From Gammaproteobacteria bacterium (GTDB lineage Bacteria > Pseudomonadota > Gammaproteobacteria > Eutrophobiales > Eutrophobiaceae), in contig JAURNY010000019.1 of NCBI GenBank assembly GCA_030829955.1, positions 88,026-152,025 of the forward strand: a stretch of DNA of 64,000 nucleotides, given 5' to 3'. Under the pieces are notes generated by a model. That model saw only the letters and a program-made list of their open reading frames with translations. It was not told where the DNA came from and did no database searches. Within the stretch, counting starts at the first letter, position 1. Each line of letters opens with the position of its first letter. The position numbers were made by a program, and so were the translations under genes. Positions 40,497 to 49,566 of this stretch are shown one piece after another.

Positions 40497-41297
40497 ATGA
40501 GTTGGTGGGGAAAGATATTGGGTGGTGCCTTTGGCATGATGATTGGTGGACCAATCGGCGCATTATTAGGTGTTGCTTTAGGTCATAACCTTGATAAAGG
40601 CGTAAATGTTAATAATCACAGTGCTGGTTTTGGTCGACAAGAGAAGATTCAAACTATTTTTTATACTGCGACCTTTTCCGTCATGGGGCATATATGTAAG
40701 GCTGATGGCAGGGTATCAGAAGATGAAATTCAACTGGCACAAGATGTCATGCGCAAGATGGATTTGAATGATGAGCAAAAAAAACTGGCAATCAATTTAT
40801 TTAATGAAGGTAAAAACTCAACATTTCAATTAAACGATGTCGTTAATCAATTTCGGCATGAGATTGGTTTTCGACCAAATCTCATTCGTATGTTCATCGA
40901 GATTCAGATCATGGCGGCCTATGCCGATGGAGAGTTACACCAAACTGAACGCGATATTCTTCTCAATGTATGTCGCTTGCTGAATATAAGTCAGGCCGAC
41001 TTTGAAAGATTATGCGCCATGATTGCCGCCATGCATGGCGGACAACAATCAAGTCAACAACAATATAACGGCTTAACATTGGAAAAAGCCTATGCCGTAT
41101 TAAATATTTCTCAGAATGCCAGTAAAGACGAGGTGAAAAAGGCCTATCGTCGATTAATGAATCAACATCACCCCGATAAGTTGGTTGCCAAAGGCTTGCC
41201 TGAAGAAATGATGAAGGTCGCAGCTGAGAGAACTCATGAGATTAAGCAGGCCTATGAATTCATCAAGGAGAAAAAATTTATTAAATGTAATACTTAA
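40497..41297 (+). CDS. djlA: DjlA-like co-chaperone (TerB domain plus J domain)
   Basis: DjlA is a membrane-anchored DnaK partner. The 266 residues start with a short glycine-zipper membrane segment (GGAFGMMIGGPIGALLGVALG, about 9-28). A TerB-like helical domain follows (about 55-180, with CKADGRVSEDEI and AYADGELHQTERDIL). The C-terminal J domain (about 200-266) has the HPD motif in NQHHPDKLVAKG. This matches DjlA order and length (271 in E. coli). Confidence 0.92.
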   Translation: MSWWGKILGGAFGMMIGGPIGALLGVALGHNLDKGVNVNNHSAGFGRQEKIQTIFYTATFSVMGHICKADGRVSEDEIQLAQDVMRKMDLNDEQKKLAINLFNEGKNSTFQLNDVVNQFRHEIGFRPNLIRMFIEIQIMAAYADGELHQTERDILLNVCRLLNISQADFERLCAMIAAMHGGQQSSQQQYNGLTLEKAYAVLNISQNASKDEVKKAYRRLMNQHHPDKLVAKGLPEEMMKVAAERTHEIKQAYEFIKEKKFIKCNT

Positions 41298-41376
41298 TAA
41301 TTATAAAAACATTTTAACCAATAAATATGTCATTTTTCGAAAAGCTCTTTTGCAGTTTAATGAATAATGAAACATC

Positions 41377-41838
41377 TTATTGATCTTTTTCGTCTAATTG
41401 TCCTTGGTGTCTGACTTCATGATATTCACCTTCAATAACAGTGCCTTGATCACCTTTTTTGTATCGTTGCGTATGCGTAACAATGGCATTTTGTAACAGG
41501 TGACTTGCCAGCTTAATCCTTAGTCCCGGTATTAATATTAGGAAACCAATGACATCTGTAAAAAAACCAGGCGTTAAGAGCAAGGCTCCGGTAAACAGCA
41601 ACATAACACCTTCAATCATTTCCTGCGCAGGTAACTGACCATTGTCCATTTGATGTTGTACCTTGCTTAATGTTGATATTCCCTGGGTCTTTAATAATGC
41701 AACGCCGAGAGCCGCGGTAAAAACGATTAGTGCAATAGTGTTAAAAACACCAGCCAGTTTACCCACTTGAATTATCAGGCTAATCTCTATTAATGGAATA
41801 ATAATAAATAAGGCAAATAGAACCTTAAACAACGTCAT
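41377..41838 (-). CDS. fxsA: FxsA family membrane protein
   Basis: The 153-residue inner-membrane protein has about four hydrophobic segments (IIPLIEISLIIQVG, LIVFTAALGVALL, MLLFTGALLLTPGFFTDVIGFLILIPG) and a polar tail. FxsA is known for easing exclusion of phage T7 by the F plasmid when overproduced; its normal job is unclear. It is divergent from cutA. In many gammaproteobacteria fxsA and cutA-dsbD are near each other. Confidence 0.9.
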   Translation of the reverse strand: MTLFKVLFALFIIIPLIEISLIIQVGKLAGVFNTIALIVFTAALGVALLKTQGISTLSKVQHQMDNGQLPAQEMIEGVMLLFTGALLLTPGFFTDVIGFLILIPGLRIKLASHLLQNAIVTHTQRYKKGDQGTVIEGEYHEVRHQGQLDEKDQ

Positions 41839-41922
41839 ACCTCACAACAGATTTATACTTTCTGGCATTATTCATGATGTGTAGGCAAAATGCGAATAAG
41901 CAATATATAAGGCTACTTATAA

Positions 41923-42255
41923 ATGAGTAAAAAGACACAATATTTGCTGGTGTTATGCACTTGCCCCGGTTCAGTATCAGCGAAAAATATCGCCAAGTTC
42001 GCTGTTGATGAAAATCTGGCTGCCTGTGTGAATATTGTGTCTGATGTGCAATCCTATTTTCGCTGGCTAAAAAAAACTGATAAAGCGAATGAACATTTAT
42101 TAATCATGAAGACGACAGCAGATGTTTACCCAAGGCTGGAAAAGATGATTCTTGATATGCATCCCAACGAACTTCCGGAAATCATAGCAGTCCCTATTCA
42201 TAGTGGCTTCGATGCTTATCTCAACTGGATATCTGACAATACCGGAAAAAAATGA
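41923..42255 (+). CDS. cutA: Divalent-cation tolerance protein CutA
   Basis: CutA is a trimeric PII-like protein linked to copper tolerance. The 110 residues have the start LVLCTCPGSVSAKNIAKFAVDE, LAACVNIVSDVQSYFRW and the late MHPNELPEIIAVPI motif. The stop overlaps the dsbD start (ATGA), as cutA and dsbD are coupled in other proteobacteria. The molecular function is not firmly known. Confidence 0.95.
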   Translation: MSKKTQYLLVLCTCPGSVSAKNIAKFAVDENLAACVNIVSDVQSYFRWLKKTDKANEHLLIMKTTADVYPRLEKMILDMHPNELPEIIAVPIHSGFDAYLNWISDNTGKK

Positions 42256-44072
42256 ATATTCTAAAAAGCTGTTTGTCTGGTCTGATGCTAATTTGGGTTA
42301 CGCATGTATCTGCTGGACTCTCTGATACCTTTAATGATTTGCTGGGTTCTAATTCAGCTAGTGATGAGATATTACGACCAGAAATAGCTTTTCAATTTTT
42401 CCCGGAAATATCCACAGAATCGACTTTACGAGTCCGCTGGCAGATCGAACCAGGCTATTACCTCTATAGAAACAAAATAAACATATCTGCTAAGCAAGAT
42501 GTGCTGGGCGAGTATCAGCTTCCGGCCGGTAAACAAAAAGCTGACCCGGCTTTTGGGGATGTTGAGGTTTATTATTCTGATGTAGAAGTATTGATTCCCT
42601 TTAAGCAAGGCTTAGTTATACCTGCGTCACTAGATTTAGAAATTGGTTTTCAGGGTTGTAAGGAAGACTCTGTTTGTTATCCACCTATATCACAGAGTTA
42701 TTCTATCGATACCAGTAATGTAAAAGTATCTTCTTCAACCGCGCAGAGCGAACAATACAGCGTCGCAAACAGTATGTCCGAGCAGGACAATGTCACTGCA
42801 GCACTAAAAGATAAAGGTTTGTTGATCAATCTGATCTCGTTTTTTGTGTTTGGTTTGTTATTGGCATTAACGCCATGCGTTTTTCCGATGATTCCCATTC
42901 TGTCAGGGATTATTGTTGGTCAGAAAGGTGATATAAATAGGCTACAGGTAGTACTACTTTCGATCAGTTATGTGCTTGCAATGGCATTGACGTATGCTGT
43001 GCTTGGGGCTATAGCCGGGTTGTTTAATATTAATCTTCAAGCGACGGCACAAAACCCATGGGTATTAAGCGTATTTAGTTTGATTTTTGTCTTGCTCGCT
43101 TTATCCATGTTTGATTTTTATGAAATACAAATACCTGCGAGTTTGCAAAGTCGTTTGTTATCCGGTCAAAACAAACGTAGCGGCACCTTAATTGGTGCTG
43201 CCATCATGGGCGCTATTTCTGCAGTGATTGTTGGTCCATGTGTCGCGCCACCATTGGCTGGGGCTTTGTTATATATCAGTCAAACAGGAAATGCCATATT
43301 AGGTGGTATGGCATTATTTTTTATGGGGTTGGGTTTTGGTGTGCCTTTATTGATCGTTGGCGCAACCTCCGGAGAATTATTGCCGAGAGCCGGACAATGG
43401 ATGGAAGGTATTAAACGTATCTTTGGTGTAATCATGTTAGGTGTTGCTATCTGGTTTTTGGAACGCGTTATACCTAACAATCTGTCATTATTATTATGGT
43501 CAATCCTGTTTACCGGTACAGCTGTTTTTTTTGGTGCGATGGATCAATTAAACAATAGCTCCAGTGTCTGGCAACGAATCAAAAAAACAGGTGCATTATT
43601 AATTTTGATCTATGGTTTTGTTTTACTGGTAGCAGCGAGCATTGGTAATGGTAGTGTGCTTAAACCATTTAAAAACATTGGTCTGAGTGGTGAAGTTGAG
43701 GCATCGCTACCTTTTCAACAAGTTAATAGCCTGTCTAATTTTGATGCAGTATTAAAACAAACTGCCGAAAGAAAACAAATTGTCATGCTGGATTTTTATG
43801 CAGACTGGTGCATTGCCTGTATCGAACTGGAGGAGTATACCTTTCCCGTTCCTGAAGTAGTGGCGGCGTTATTTTCTTTTCATCTGGTTCAGATAGATGT
43901 CACGGCAAACAATGATGAACACAAGGCATTCATGCAACGGTTTGAATTATTTGGACCGCCAGCAATATTATTTTTCGATACTAATGGTAATGAAATCCGT
44001 TCACATCGTTTAATTGGTTTTCTCTCAGCGGAAGACTTTGTTACCCATATTAATCAGGTTCAGTCGTTGTGA
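42252..44072 (+). CDS. dsbD: Thiol:disulfide interchange protein DsbD
   Basis: DsbD carries electrons from cytoplasmic thioredoxin to periplasmic reductases. The 606 residues (565 in E. coli) have a signal peptide and an N-terminal alpha domain with the Cys pair in GCKEDSVCYPP (near 137-143). Eight membrane helices follow with the redox Cys pair in LTPCVFPMIP and VGPCVAPPLAG. A C-terminal thioredoxin domain contains FYADWCIACIELEEYTF. All six redox cysteines are present. The start overlaps cutA and the end overlaps the TlpA-like gene. Confidence 0.96.
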   Translation: MNILKSCLSGLMLIWVTHVSAGLSDTFNDLLGSNSASDEILRPEIAFQFFPEISTESTLRVRWQIEPGYYLYRNKINISAKQDVLGEYQLPAGKQKADPAFGDVEVYYSDVEVLIPFKQGLVIPASLDLEIGFQGCKEDSVCYPPISQSYSIDTSNVKVSSSTAQSEQYSVANSMSEQDNVTAALKDKGLLINLISFFVFGLLLALTPCVFPMIPILSGIIVGQKGDINRLQVVLLSISYVLAMALTYAVLGAIAGLFNINLQATAQNPWVLSVFSLIFVLLALSMFDFYEIQIPASLQSRLLSGQNKRSGTLIGAAIMGAISAVIVGPCVAPPLAGALLYISQTGNAILGGMALFFMGLGFGVPLLIVGATSGELLPRAGQWMEGIKRIFGVIMLGVAIWFLERVIPNNLSLLLWSILFTGTAVFFGAMDQLNNSSSVWQRIKKTGALLILIYGFVLLVAASIGNGSVLKPFKNIGLSGEVEASLPFQQVNSLSNFDAVLKQTAERKQIVMLDFYADWCIACIELEEYTFPVPEVVAALFSFHLVQIDVTANNDEHKAFMQRFELFGPPAILFFDTNGNEIRSHRLIGFLSAEDFVTHINQVQSL

Positions 44073-44638
44073 AAACCTGGCAACTGGTAATTTTATTTTT
44101 TGTTATTGCATTATTATCTGGTGCTGCCGGCTTTTTTTTACATCAACAAGCCGCTGACAAATCTAATACAGATCAGGTTGCTGTAGTTGACAACGAAGTC
44201 ATTACTCCAGAGGCAGTAATAGGTAAAAAAGCCCCTGCTATCAGATTGTCCGATATGCAAGGAGAGATAAGACAACTTTCAGATTGGCAGGGAAAGTTAT
44301 TGGTCGTTAATTTTTGGGCCACTTGGTGTCCACCGTGTCGTGAGGAAATTCCGCTTTTTGTTGATACTCAGGCCCAATATCAGGAACAGGGACTGCAATT
44401 TCTGGGTGTGGCATTACATTCAGCAGATGAAATTCAGGATTTCATGGTTGAGTTCCAGTTCAATTACCCTTCATTGGTAGGAAACTCAGATGTAATTGCA
44501 TTAGGTGAGCAACTCGGTAATGATATTGGTGCATTGCCATATACGGTACTTATAGATAGACAGGGTATTATTCGATTCAGCCATCGCGGCAAGTTGAAAA
44601 AGGCAGAGCTTCAAGAGCTGATTTCGCGTTATTTGTAA
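44069..44638 (+). CDS. TlpA/ResA-like thiol-disulfide oxidoreductase, membrane-anchored
   Basis: The 189 residues start with a signal anchor (about 5-25) followed by a periplasmic thioredoxin fold. VVNFWATWCPPCREEIPLF holds the CPPC active site and ALPYTVLIDRQGIIRF the cis-Pro region. Such proteins take electrons from DsbD to reduce cytochrome c apoproteins or copper-site cysteines. Overlap with dsbD (4 bases) supports that. The true substrate is not known; no cytochrome maturation genes are in the window. Confidence 0.9.
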   Translation: MKTWQLVILFFVIALLSGAAGFFLHQQAADKSNTDQVAVVDNEVITPEAVIGKKAPAIRLSDMQGEIRQLSDWQGKLLVVNFWATWCPPCREEIPLFVDTQAQYQEQGLQFLGVALHSADEIQDFMVEFQFNYPSLVGNSDVIALGEQLGNDIGALPYTVLIDRQGIIRFSHRGKLKKAELQELISRYL

Positions 44639-44753
44639 TCAATTCGTACGTTTTTCAATATTCGTAATTTTTAATAAAGTCTGTTAAAGTTGGCTAACTT
44701 GCCACTAAGTTCGTCAAAAATAATCAAAAAACTAGATATTAGCGGGGATTTCT

Positions 44754-45197
44754 TTGAATTTTCTAGTATTAAACGGCCCAAACCTCAATCTGTTGGGGGA
44801 ACGTGAGCCTGAAGTCTATGGAACTACGACTTTGCGTGATATTCAGGCTGGTCTGGAAGTTATTTCAGCTAAACGCAAACATAAGCTAGGTTTCGTTCAA
44901 AGTAATGCCGAACATGAATTGATCGAAAAGATTCATGCGGCAAAAAAAGAAGGCGTGGATTTTATTTTGTTTAATCCCGGCGCCTTTACTCATACCAGTA
45001 TTGCCTTACGTGATGCCCTGTTGGGAACGTCTATTCCGTTTATCGAAGTGCATTTGTCCAATATCTTTTCACGTGAAGAATTCCGTAAACATTCTTATCT
45101 GTCAGATATTGCCATTGCCGTTATCAGTGGTATGGGAGCCTATGGTTACGAGTTGGCATTACTTGGTGCGGAAGAATATTTGAAAAATAACTCATAA
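44754..45197 (+). CDS. aroQ: Type II 3-dehydroquinate dehydratase AroQ (TTG start)
   Basis: AroQ dehydrates 3-dehydroquinate to 3-dehydroshikimate in aromatic amino acid synthesis. The 147 residues begin [21 protein letters not shown] (catalytic Tyr), then [16 protein letters not shown] and [20 protein letters not shown]. Translation begins at TTG, with GGGGA a few bases upstream and no better ATG. It precedes accB by 12 bases, a known aroQ-accB-accC order. Confidence 0.96.
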   Translation: MNFLVLNGPNLNLLGEREPEVYGTTTLRDIQAGLEVISAKRKHKLGFVQSNAEHELIEKIHAAKKEGVDFILFNPGAFTHTSIALRDALLGTSIPFIEVHLSNIFSREEFRKHSYLSDIAIAVISGMGAYGYELALLGAEEYLKNNS

Positions 45198-45209
45198 AAA
45201 TTAATTGTC

Positions 45210-45692
45210 ATGGATATTAGAAAAGTTAAAAAATTGATTGAATTGCTGGAAGAATCCGGCATGGCTGAAATTGAAATACATGAAGGCGAAGAATCTGTTC
45301 GTATCAGCCGTGGCTCTTCTACAACGGTTGCTCCTCAAGTTGTTCATGCTCTTACGCCGCCTGTAGCAGCACCTGTTTCGCATGGTGGAGATGTATTTAA
45401 AAGTCACATTAACAATGAGTCTCATGGGGGCAGGGATGATTATGCTGATGCCGGACATGTGATTACTTCGCCTATGGTCGGTGTATTTTATGCTTCACCT
45501 TCACCTGAAGATCCGCCTTTTGTTAGTAAAGGACAGCAAGTTAAAGCCGGCGAAACACTTTGCATCATTGAAGCAATGAAGATCATGAATCAGATCGAGG
45601 CCGATGTGTCAGGTAAGCTTATAAAGGTGCTAGTTGATAGCGGCGAAGCTGTCGAATATGGTCAGCCATTATTTGTTATTGAAGAGAACTAG
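45210..45692 (+). CDS. accB: Acetyl-CoA carboxylase biotin carboxyl carrier protein AccB
   Basis: AccB carries biotin between the carboxylase and transferase halves of acetyl-CoA carboxylase, the first step of fatty acid synthesis. The 160 residues have MDIRKVKKLIELLEESGMAEIEI at the N-terminus, an Ala/Pro linker, and the biotinyl domain with ETLCIIEAMKIMNQIEAD, where Lys in EAMKI accepts biotin. The thumb motif (TSPMVGVFYASPSPEDPPFV) of bacterial AccB is present. It precedes accC. Confidence 0.97.
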   Translation: MDIRKVKKLIELLEESGMAEIEIHEGEESVRISRGSSTTVAPQVVHALTPPVAAPVSHGGDVFKSHINNESHGGRDDYADAGHVITSPMVGVFYASPSPEDPPFVSKGQQVKAGETLCIIEAMKIMNQIEADVSGKLIKVLVDSGEAVEYGQPLFVIEEN

Positions 45693-45726
45693 TCTCTTTA
45701 TCTAATCATTCAGGATTAATTAGCCC

Positions 45727-47070
45727 ATGTTAGAAAAGGTTGTTATCGCCAACCGTGGCGAGATTGCCCTCAGAATTTTGCGAGCTTGTAAGGAGCTCGG
45801 AATCAAAACTGTTGCTGTTTACTCTGAAGCAGACCGTGATCAAAAACATGTATTTTTATCTGATGAATCTGTTTGTATTGGTCCGCCATCATCAACCGAT
45901 AGTTATTTAAATATTCCGGCAGTCATTAGTGCTGCCGAAGTGACCGATGCCGTTGCAATTCATCCCGGTTACGGTTTTTTATCAGAAAATGCTGACTTTG
46001 CCGAACGCGTAGAACAAAGTGGTTTTATCTTTATCGGACCTAAGGCCGAAACCATTCGCATAATGGGTGATAAGGTTTCAGCGATTAATGCCATGAAATC
46101 TGCAGGTATTCCTTGTGTTCCTGGTTCGGATGGTCCGCTTGGCGATGATGCAAAAACCCTGTTTAAGACAGCCAAAGAGATTGGCTATCCAGTGATTATT
46201 AAAGCTGCAGGTGGTGGTGGTGGTCGAGGCATGCGTGTCGTGCATAGTGAATCAAATCTGATTAAATCGATTCAGTTAACACGATCAGAAGCTGGCTCAG
46301 CTTTTGGCAATGATATGGTGTACATGGAAAAGTTTTTGGAACATCCAAGACATATCGAGATTCAGGTGTTGGCTGATGAACATGGCAATGTTATTTATTT
46401 GGGTGAGCGCGATTGTTCTATGCAACGACGCCATCAAAAAGTCATTGAAGAAGCGCCCGCCCCTGGTATTACAGCAGAGATAAGAGAAAGTATCGGACAG
46501 AAATGTGTCGAAGCCTGTAAACGGATTGGATATCGCGGTGCTGGTACGTTTGAATTCTTATATGAAGATGGTGAATTTTATTTTATTGAAATGAATACTC
46601 GTGTTCAGGTAGAACATCCTGTCACAGAAATGATTACTGGTGTGGATATTGTTAGAGAGCAATTACATATTGCTGCTGGCAAACATCTACAATATCAGCA
46701 AAGTGATATTGTTATTACGGGACATGCGATTGAATGTCGTATCAATGCAGAAGATCCGGAAACCTTTATGCCATCTCCTGGCGTGATCGAACATTATCAT
46801 CCGCCCGGTGGCCCAGGTATCCGTGTTGATACGCATGTTTATCAAGGTTACAAGGTGCCTCCTTATTACGACTCAATGATTGGTAAGTTAATTGCGCATT
46901 CCGAAACACGAGAACTGGCATTAGCAAGATTGAATAATGCCTTGCATGAAATTGTGCTTGATGGAATCAAGACTAATATTCCTTTACATCAGGACTTGGT
47001 AAAAGACAGTGCATTTGGCGATGGCGGTACGGATATTCACTATCTGGAGAAAAAGCTTGGTCTTGCCTGA
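45727..47070 (+). CDS. accC: Acetyl-CoA carboxylase biotin carboxylase subunit AccC
   Basis: AccC carboxylates biotin on AccB using ATP and bicarbonate. The 447 residues (449 in E. coli) have the start [18 protein letters not shown], the glycine-rich ATP loop [35 protein letters not shown] and [18 protein letters not shown]. The gene lies 34 bases after accB and 30 before prmA. Confidence 0.98.
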   Translation: MLEKVVIANRGEIALRILRACKELGIKTVAVYSEADRDQKHVFLSDESVCIGPPSSTDSYLNIPAVISAAEVTDAVAIHPGYGFLSENADFAERVEQSGFIFIGPKAETIRIMGDKVSAINAMKSAGIPCVPGSDGPLGDDAKTLFKTAKEIGYPVIIKAAGGGGGRGMRVVHSESNLIKSIQLTRSEAGSAFGNDMVYMEKFLEHPRHIEIQVLADEHGNVIYLGERDCSMQRRHQKVIEEAPAPGITAEIRESIGQKCVEACKRIGYRGAGTFEFLYEDGEFYFIEMNTRVQVEHPVTEMITGVDIVREQLHIAAGKHLQYQQSDIVITGHAIECRINAEDPETFMPSPGVIEHYHPPGGPGIRVDTHVYQGYKVPPYYDSMIGKLIAHSETRELALARLNNALHEIVLDGIKTNIPLHQDLVKDSAFGDGGTDIHYLEKKLGLA

Positions 47071-47100
47071 TATGCTGTTAATAATCATCATGTTAAGTAG

Positions 47101-47979
47101 ATGAGTTGGTTGCAGCTTGAGTTGGTTACCGGCAAATCTGATGCAGAAACTCTAACTAAATTGCTTGAACAGATGGGCGCAGTGTCCGTCACATTAATGG
47201 CAAATAGTGATGAGTTAATCTTTGGTGAACCGGGTCAAGCGCCAGAGCTATGGTGTGACACCCGTGTTAGGGCGTTATTACATCCGGATACTGATCTCGA
47301 TATTCTTTTGATAGCTATAAAAAACCGGATTGGTGCTGACCATATCAACAATCATCAGATTACCGAGATTCAAGATCAGGATTGGGTAGGACAATATAAA
47401 TCGCAACATCAATCACAATGTTTCTCTGATCGAATCTGGATATCACCTAGTTGGTGTGAACAACCTGAAACCAATAAACCCTTGATTACACTTGACCCCG
47501 GCCTTGCCTTTGGTACTGGTGCACATCCAACAACTTCTCTTTGCATTCAATGGTTAGCCGAACATGATGTTCGGGAACAATGCATTATCGATTATGGTTG
47601 TGGATCGGGAATACTGGCAATGGTCGCTGCAAAACTTGGTGCTAAAGAGGTCTTTGCAGTCGATATTGATAAGCAAGCGGTAAATGCTGCAAAAGAAAAC
47701 CTTCGCCAAAATCGGCTAGAGAATATTGTCAGGGTTGGTCTGGTTGATGAGATTGAATTGCCGGTTGCTGATGTGTTGGTTGCCAATATTTTAATGAATC
47801 CATTGAAAGAATTATTACCGACCTTTGCAAAATTGATTCGACCAGATGGACAGCTAGTGCTATCAGGTTTATTGGAAACGCAAGCCGAGGAATGTTTGCT
47901 GACATACTCTCGCTACTTTAGCATGGAAGCCCCGATCTTTGAGCAGGAGTGGGCCTGTTTAAAAGGGCATCGGCTTTAA
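47101..47979 (+). CDS. prmA: Ribosomal protein L11 methyltransferase PrmA
   Basis: PrmA trimethylates several amino groups of ribosomal protein L11. The 292 residues have the N-terminal substrate domain (start SWLQLELVTGKSDAETL) and DPGLAFGTGAHPTTSLC. The SAM motif is IDYGCGSGILAMVAAKLGA, and the NPPY-type NILMNPLKELLP follows. A length of 293 is usual. The gene downstream, which in related genomes is a zinc-ribbon DUF3426 protein, is broken here. Confidence 0.96.
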   Translation: MSWLQLELVTGKSDAETLTKLLEQMGAVSVTLMANSDELIFGEPGQAPELWCDTRVRALLHPDTDLDILLIAIKNRIGADHINNHQITEIQDQDWVGQYKSQHQSQCFSDRIWISPSWCEQPETNKPLITLDPGLAFGTGAHPTTSLCIQWLAEHDVREQCIIDYGCGSGILAMVAAKLGAKEVFAVDIDKQAVNAAKENLRQNRLENIVRVGLVDEIELPVADVLVANILMNPLKELLPTFAKLIRPDGQLVLSGLLETQAEECLLTYSRYFSMEAPIFEQEWACLKGHRL

Positions 47980-47997
47980 TGCAAAGTTATACATTAC

Positions 47998-48159
47998 ATG
48001 TTTACATATTGCCCTGACAGTTAGAAACAGTTTAATGCACTTGAGCAATTTCATGATGAACAGCTTGCGCCGGAAGAATTAGAACTGTCGCTTCAGACAA
48101 CGAATAAGCCAAATGCCTCCGTTGAAGAAGAACCAAAGTTTATTTCCGGTGGCGGTTAG
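47998..48159 (+). pseudogene. Remnant of a zinc-ribbon (MJ0042/DUF3426-type) protein gene
   Basis: Reading from the ATG at 47998 gives MFTYCPDS, an in-frame TAG at 48022-48024, then KQFNALEQFHDEQLAPEEL and on to a second stop at 48157. Intact relatives start with a CPxC knuckle, about 20 residues more, a second Cys pair and then an FNALE-like stretch. Here the two ends seem joined by a deletion, the second Cys pair is gone and the whole C-terminal domain is missing. The place (prmA, this, dusB-fis) is where the intact gene is often found. A separate functional 54-codon gene is unlikely. Confidence 0.65.
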
Positions 48160-48196
48160 TTTTGAGTTTCGTTTTCTGTAAAGTCGCTGATTTTAT

Positions 48197-48244
48197 TGGT
48201 TAAAAATTAACCACTTTACATCAACTGTCATGCAGTTATTATAA
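48197..48244 (+). promoter_or_regulatory. Candidate dusB-fis promoter with adjoining dyad
   Basis: TTTACA (48215-48220) and TTATAA (48239-48244) are spaced by 18 bases. Directly upstream, TGGTTAA (48197-48203) and TTAACCA (48207-48213) form a 7-base inverted repeat with a 3-base centre touching the -35. The dyad may be an operator. The transcript would start about 30 bases before dusB. Confidence 0.45.
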
Positions 48245-48283
48245 AGCTCAATTTTTTGTTTCGCCCTATCGCGTTACGCTCTC

Positions 48284-49261
48284 ATGTATATTGGGTCCCA
48301 TAAATTAAAAAATAATCTGGTGCTTGCGCCCATGGCCGGCATAACCGATCAACCGTTTCGGTTGCTTTGTCGCGAGTTGGGTGCAGGTCTTGTTGTGTCA
48401 GAAATGGTGACATCCAATCCGGCTTTATATAAGACGCGTAAAACACGAACGAGATTGATACATAAACAAGAGCTTGAGCCACGAGCTGTACAGATTGCCG
48501 GTGCAGATCCAGATATGCTTGCAGAAGCGGCGCAGTTTAATGTTAAACGTGGTGCCCAGATAATTGATATCAACATGGGCTGTCCGGCAAAGAAAGTCTG
48601 TAATGTATTGGCGGGATCAGCCTTACTTAAAGATGAGCGATTAGTTAGCAGGATATTGCAAGCTGTTGTGAACGCAGTTGATGTACCGGTAACACTAAAA
48701 ATCAGAACCGGCTGGGATAAAGATAATAAAAATGCATTAACGATTGCACGTATTGCTGAAGAATCCGGTATTCAGGCATTAACTGTACATGGCAGAACCC
48801 GTGCTTGTGGTTTTAAATGTGATGCTGAACATGAAACTGCAGCCGAGATTAAAGTTAGGGTATCGATTCCGGTTATTGCGAATGGTGATATTACTACAGC
48901 AGAACAGGCTGCATATGTTCTGAATAACTATCATGTCGATGGCATCATGATCGGACGAGCTGCTCAAGGTAATCCATGGATATTTAGACAGATTCAACAC
49001 TATCTTGAAACCGGAAAGCATCTGCCCAAGCCGACCATAATTGAAGTTGGACAAATGTTAAGCAGACATTTAGAACATTTACACAGGCATTATGGTGAAT
49101 ATCAGGGTGTGCGTATCGCCAGAAAGCATATTGGCTGGTATTGCAAGCAACAGCAAAATGCGTGTTTATTTTGGGCAAGAATTAGTCAGGTTGAGTGCGC
49201 GACAGCACAACTTTCTATTGTCGAAGAATTTTTTAGTGAGCAGGGTAGATTGGCAGCATGA
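48284..49261 (+). CDS. dusB: tRNA-dihydrouridine synthase DusB
   Basis: DusB reduces uridine to dihydrouridine in the tRNA D-loop with FMN and NADPH. The 325 residues show LAPMAGITDQPFRLLCRELGAG, the catalytic Cys in INMGCPAKKVCNVLAGSALL, KIRTGWD, TVHGRTRACGF and IGRAAQGNPWIF. It is encoded directly before fis, overlapping by 4 bases, as in E. coli, where the two share one transcript. Confidence 0.97.
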   Translation: MYIGSHKLKNNLVLAPMAGITDQPFRLLCRELGAGLVVSEMVTSNPALYKTRKTRTRLIHKQELEPRAVQIAGADPDMLAEAAQFNVKRGAQIIDINMGCPAKKVCNVLAGSALLKDERLVSRILQAVVNAVDVPVTLKIRTGWDKDNKNALTIARIAEESGIQALTVHGRTRACGFKCDAEHETAAEIKVRVSIPVIANGDITTAEQAAYVLNNYHVDGIMIGRAAQGNPWIFRQIQHYLETGKHLPKPTIIEVGQMLSRHLEHLHRHYGEYQGVRIARKHIGWYCKQQQNACLFWARISQVECATAQLSIVEEFFSEQGRLAA

Positions 49262-49539
49262 ACAAAGCCAAAATAATTAAACAAGAAGAACAAGAATCAC
49301 CTGACAAATGTTTGTCAAATAATGTACGACAGGCCATAAAGGAATATTTTGAAGATTTGGATGGCCATGAAGCCAGTGATCTTTATGAACTGTTTTTAAT
49401 GCAAGTTGAAAAACCTTTCTTTGATGTGGTGTTCGGGCATTCCAATGGCAACATTAGTCAGGCTGCAAAAATACTCGGATTAAATCGTGCCACTCTTCGT
49501 GCTCGTTTAAGAAAGTACGGCATCATTAAGCAAATCTAA
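49258..49539 (+). CDS. fis: DNA-binding protein Fis
   Basis: Fis is a nucleoid protein that bends DNA and stimulates rRNA promoters. The 93 residues have a variable N-terminus and the conserved C-terminal helix-turn-helix FGHSNGNISQAAKILGLNRATLRARLRKYGI, nearly the standard [25 protein letters not shown] plan. Overlap with dusB and the length agree with Fis (98 in E. coli). A longer NtrC-type protein is excluded by size. Confidence 0.95.
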   Translation: MNKAKIIKQEEQESPDKCLSNNVRQAIKEYFEDLDGHEASDLYELFLMQVEKPFFDVVFGHSNGNISQAAKILGLNRATLRARLRKYGIIKQI

Positions 49540-49566
49540 TCTATAACAATTCAGGAATAAGTCTTC

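Noticed and set aside
48022..48024. TAG in the zinc-ribbon remnant as a recoded codon
   Set aside because: The second Cys pair and the C-terminal domain are also missing, so decay explains it better than pyrrolysine or readthrough.
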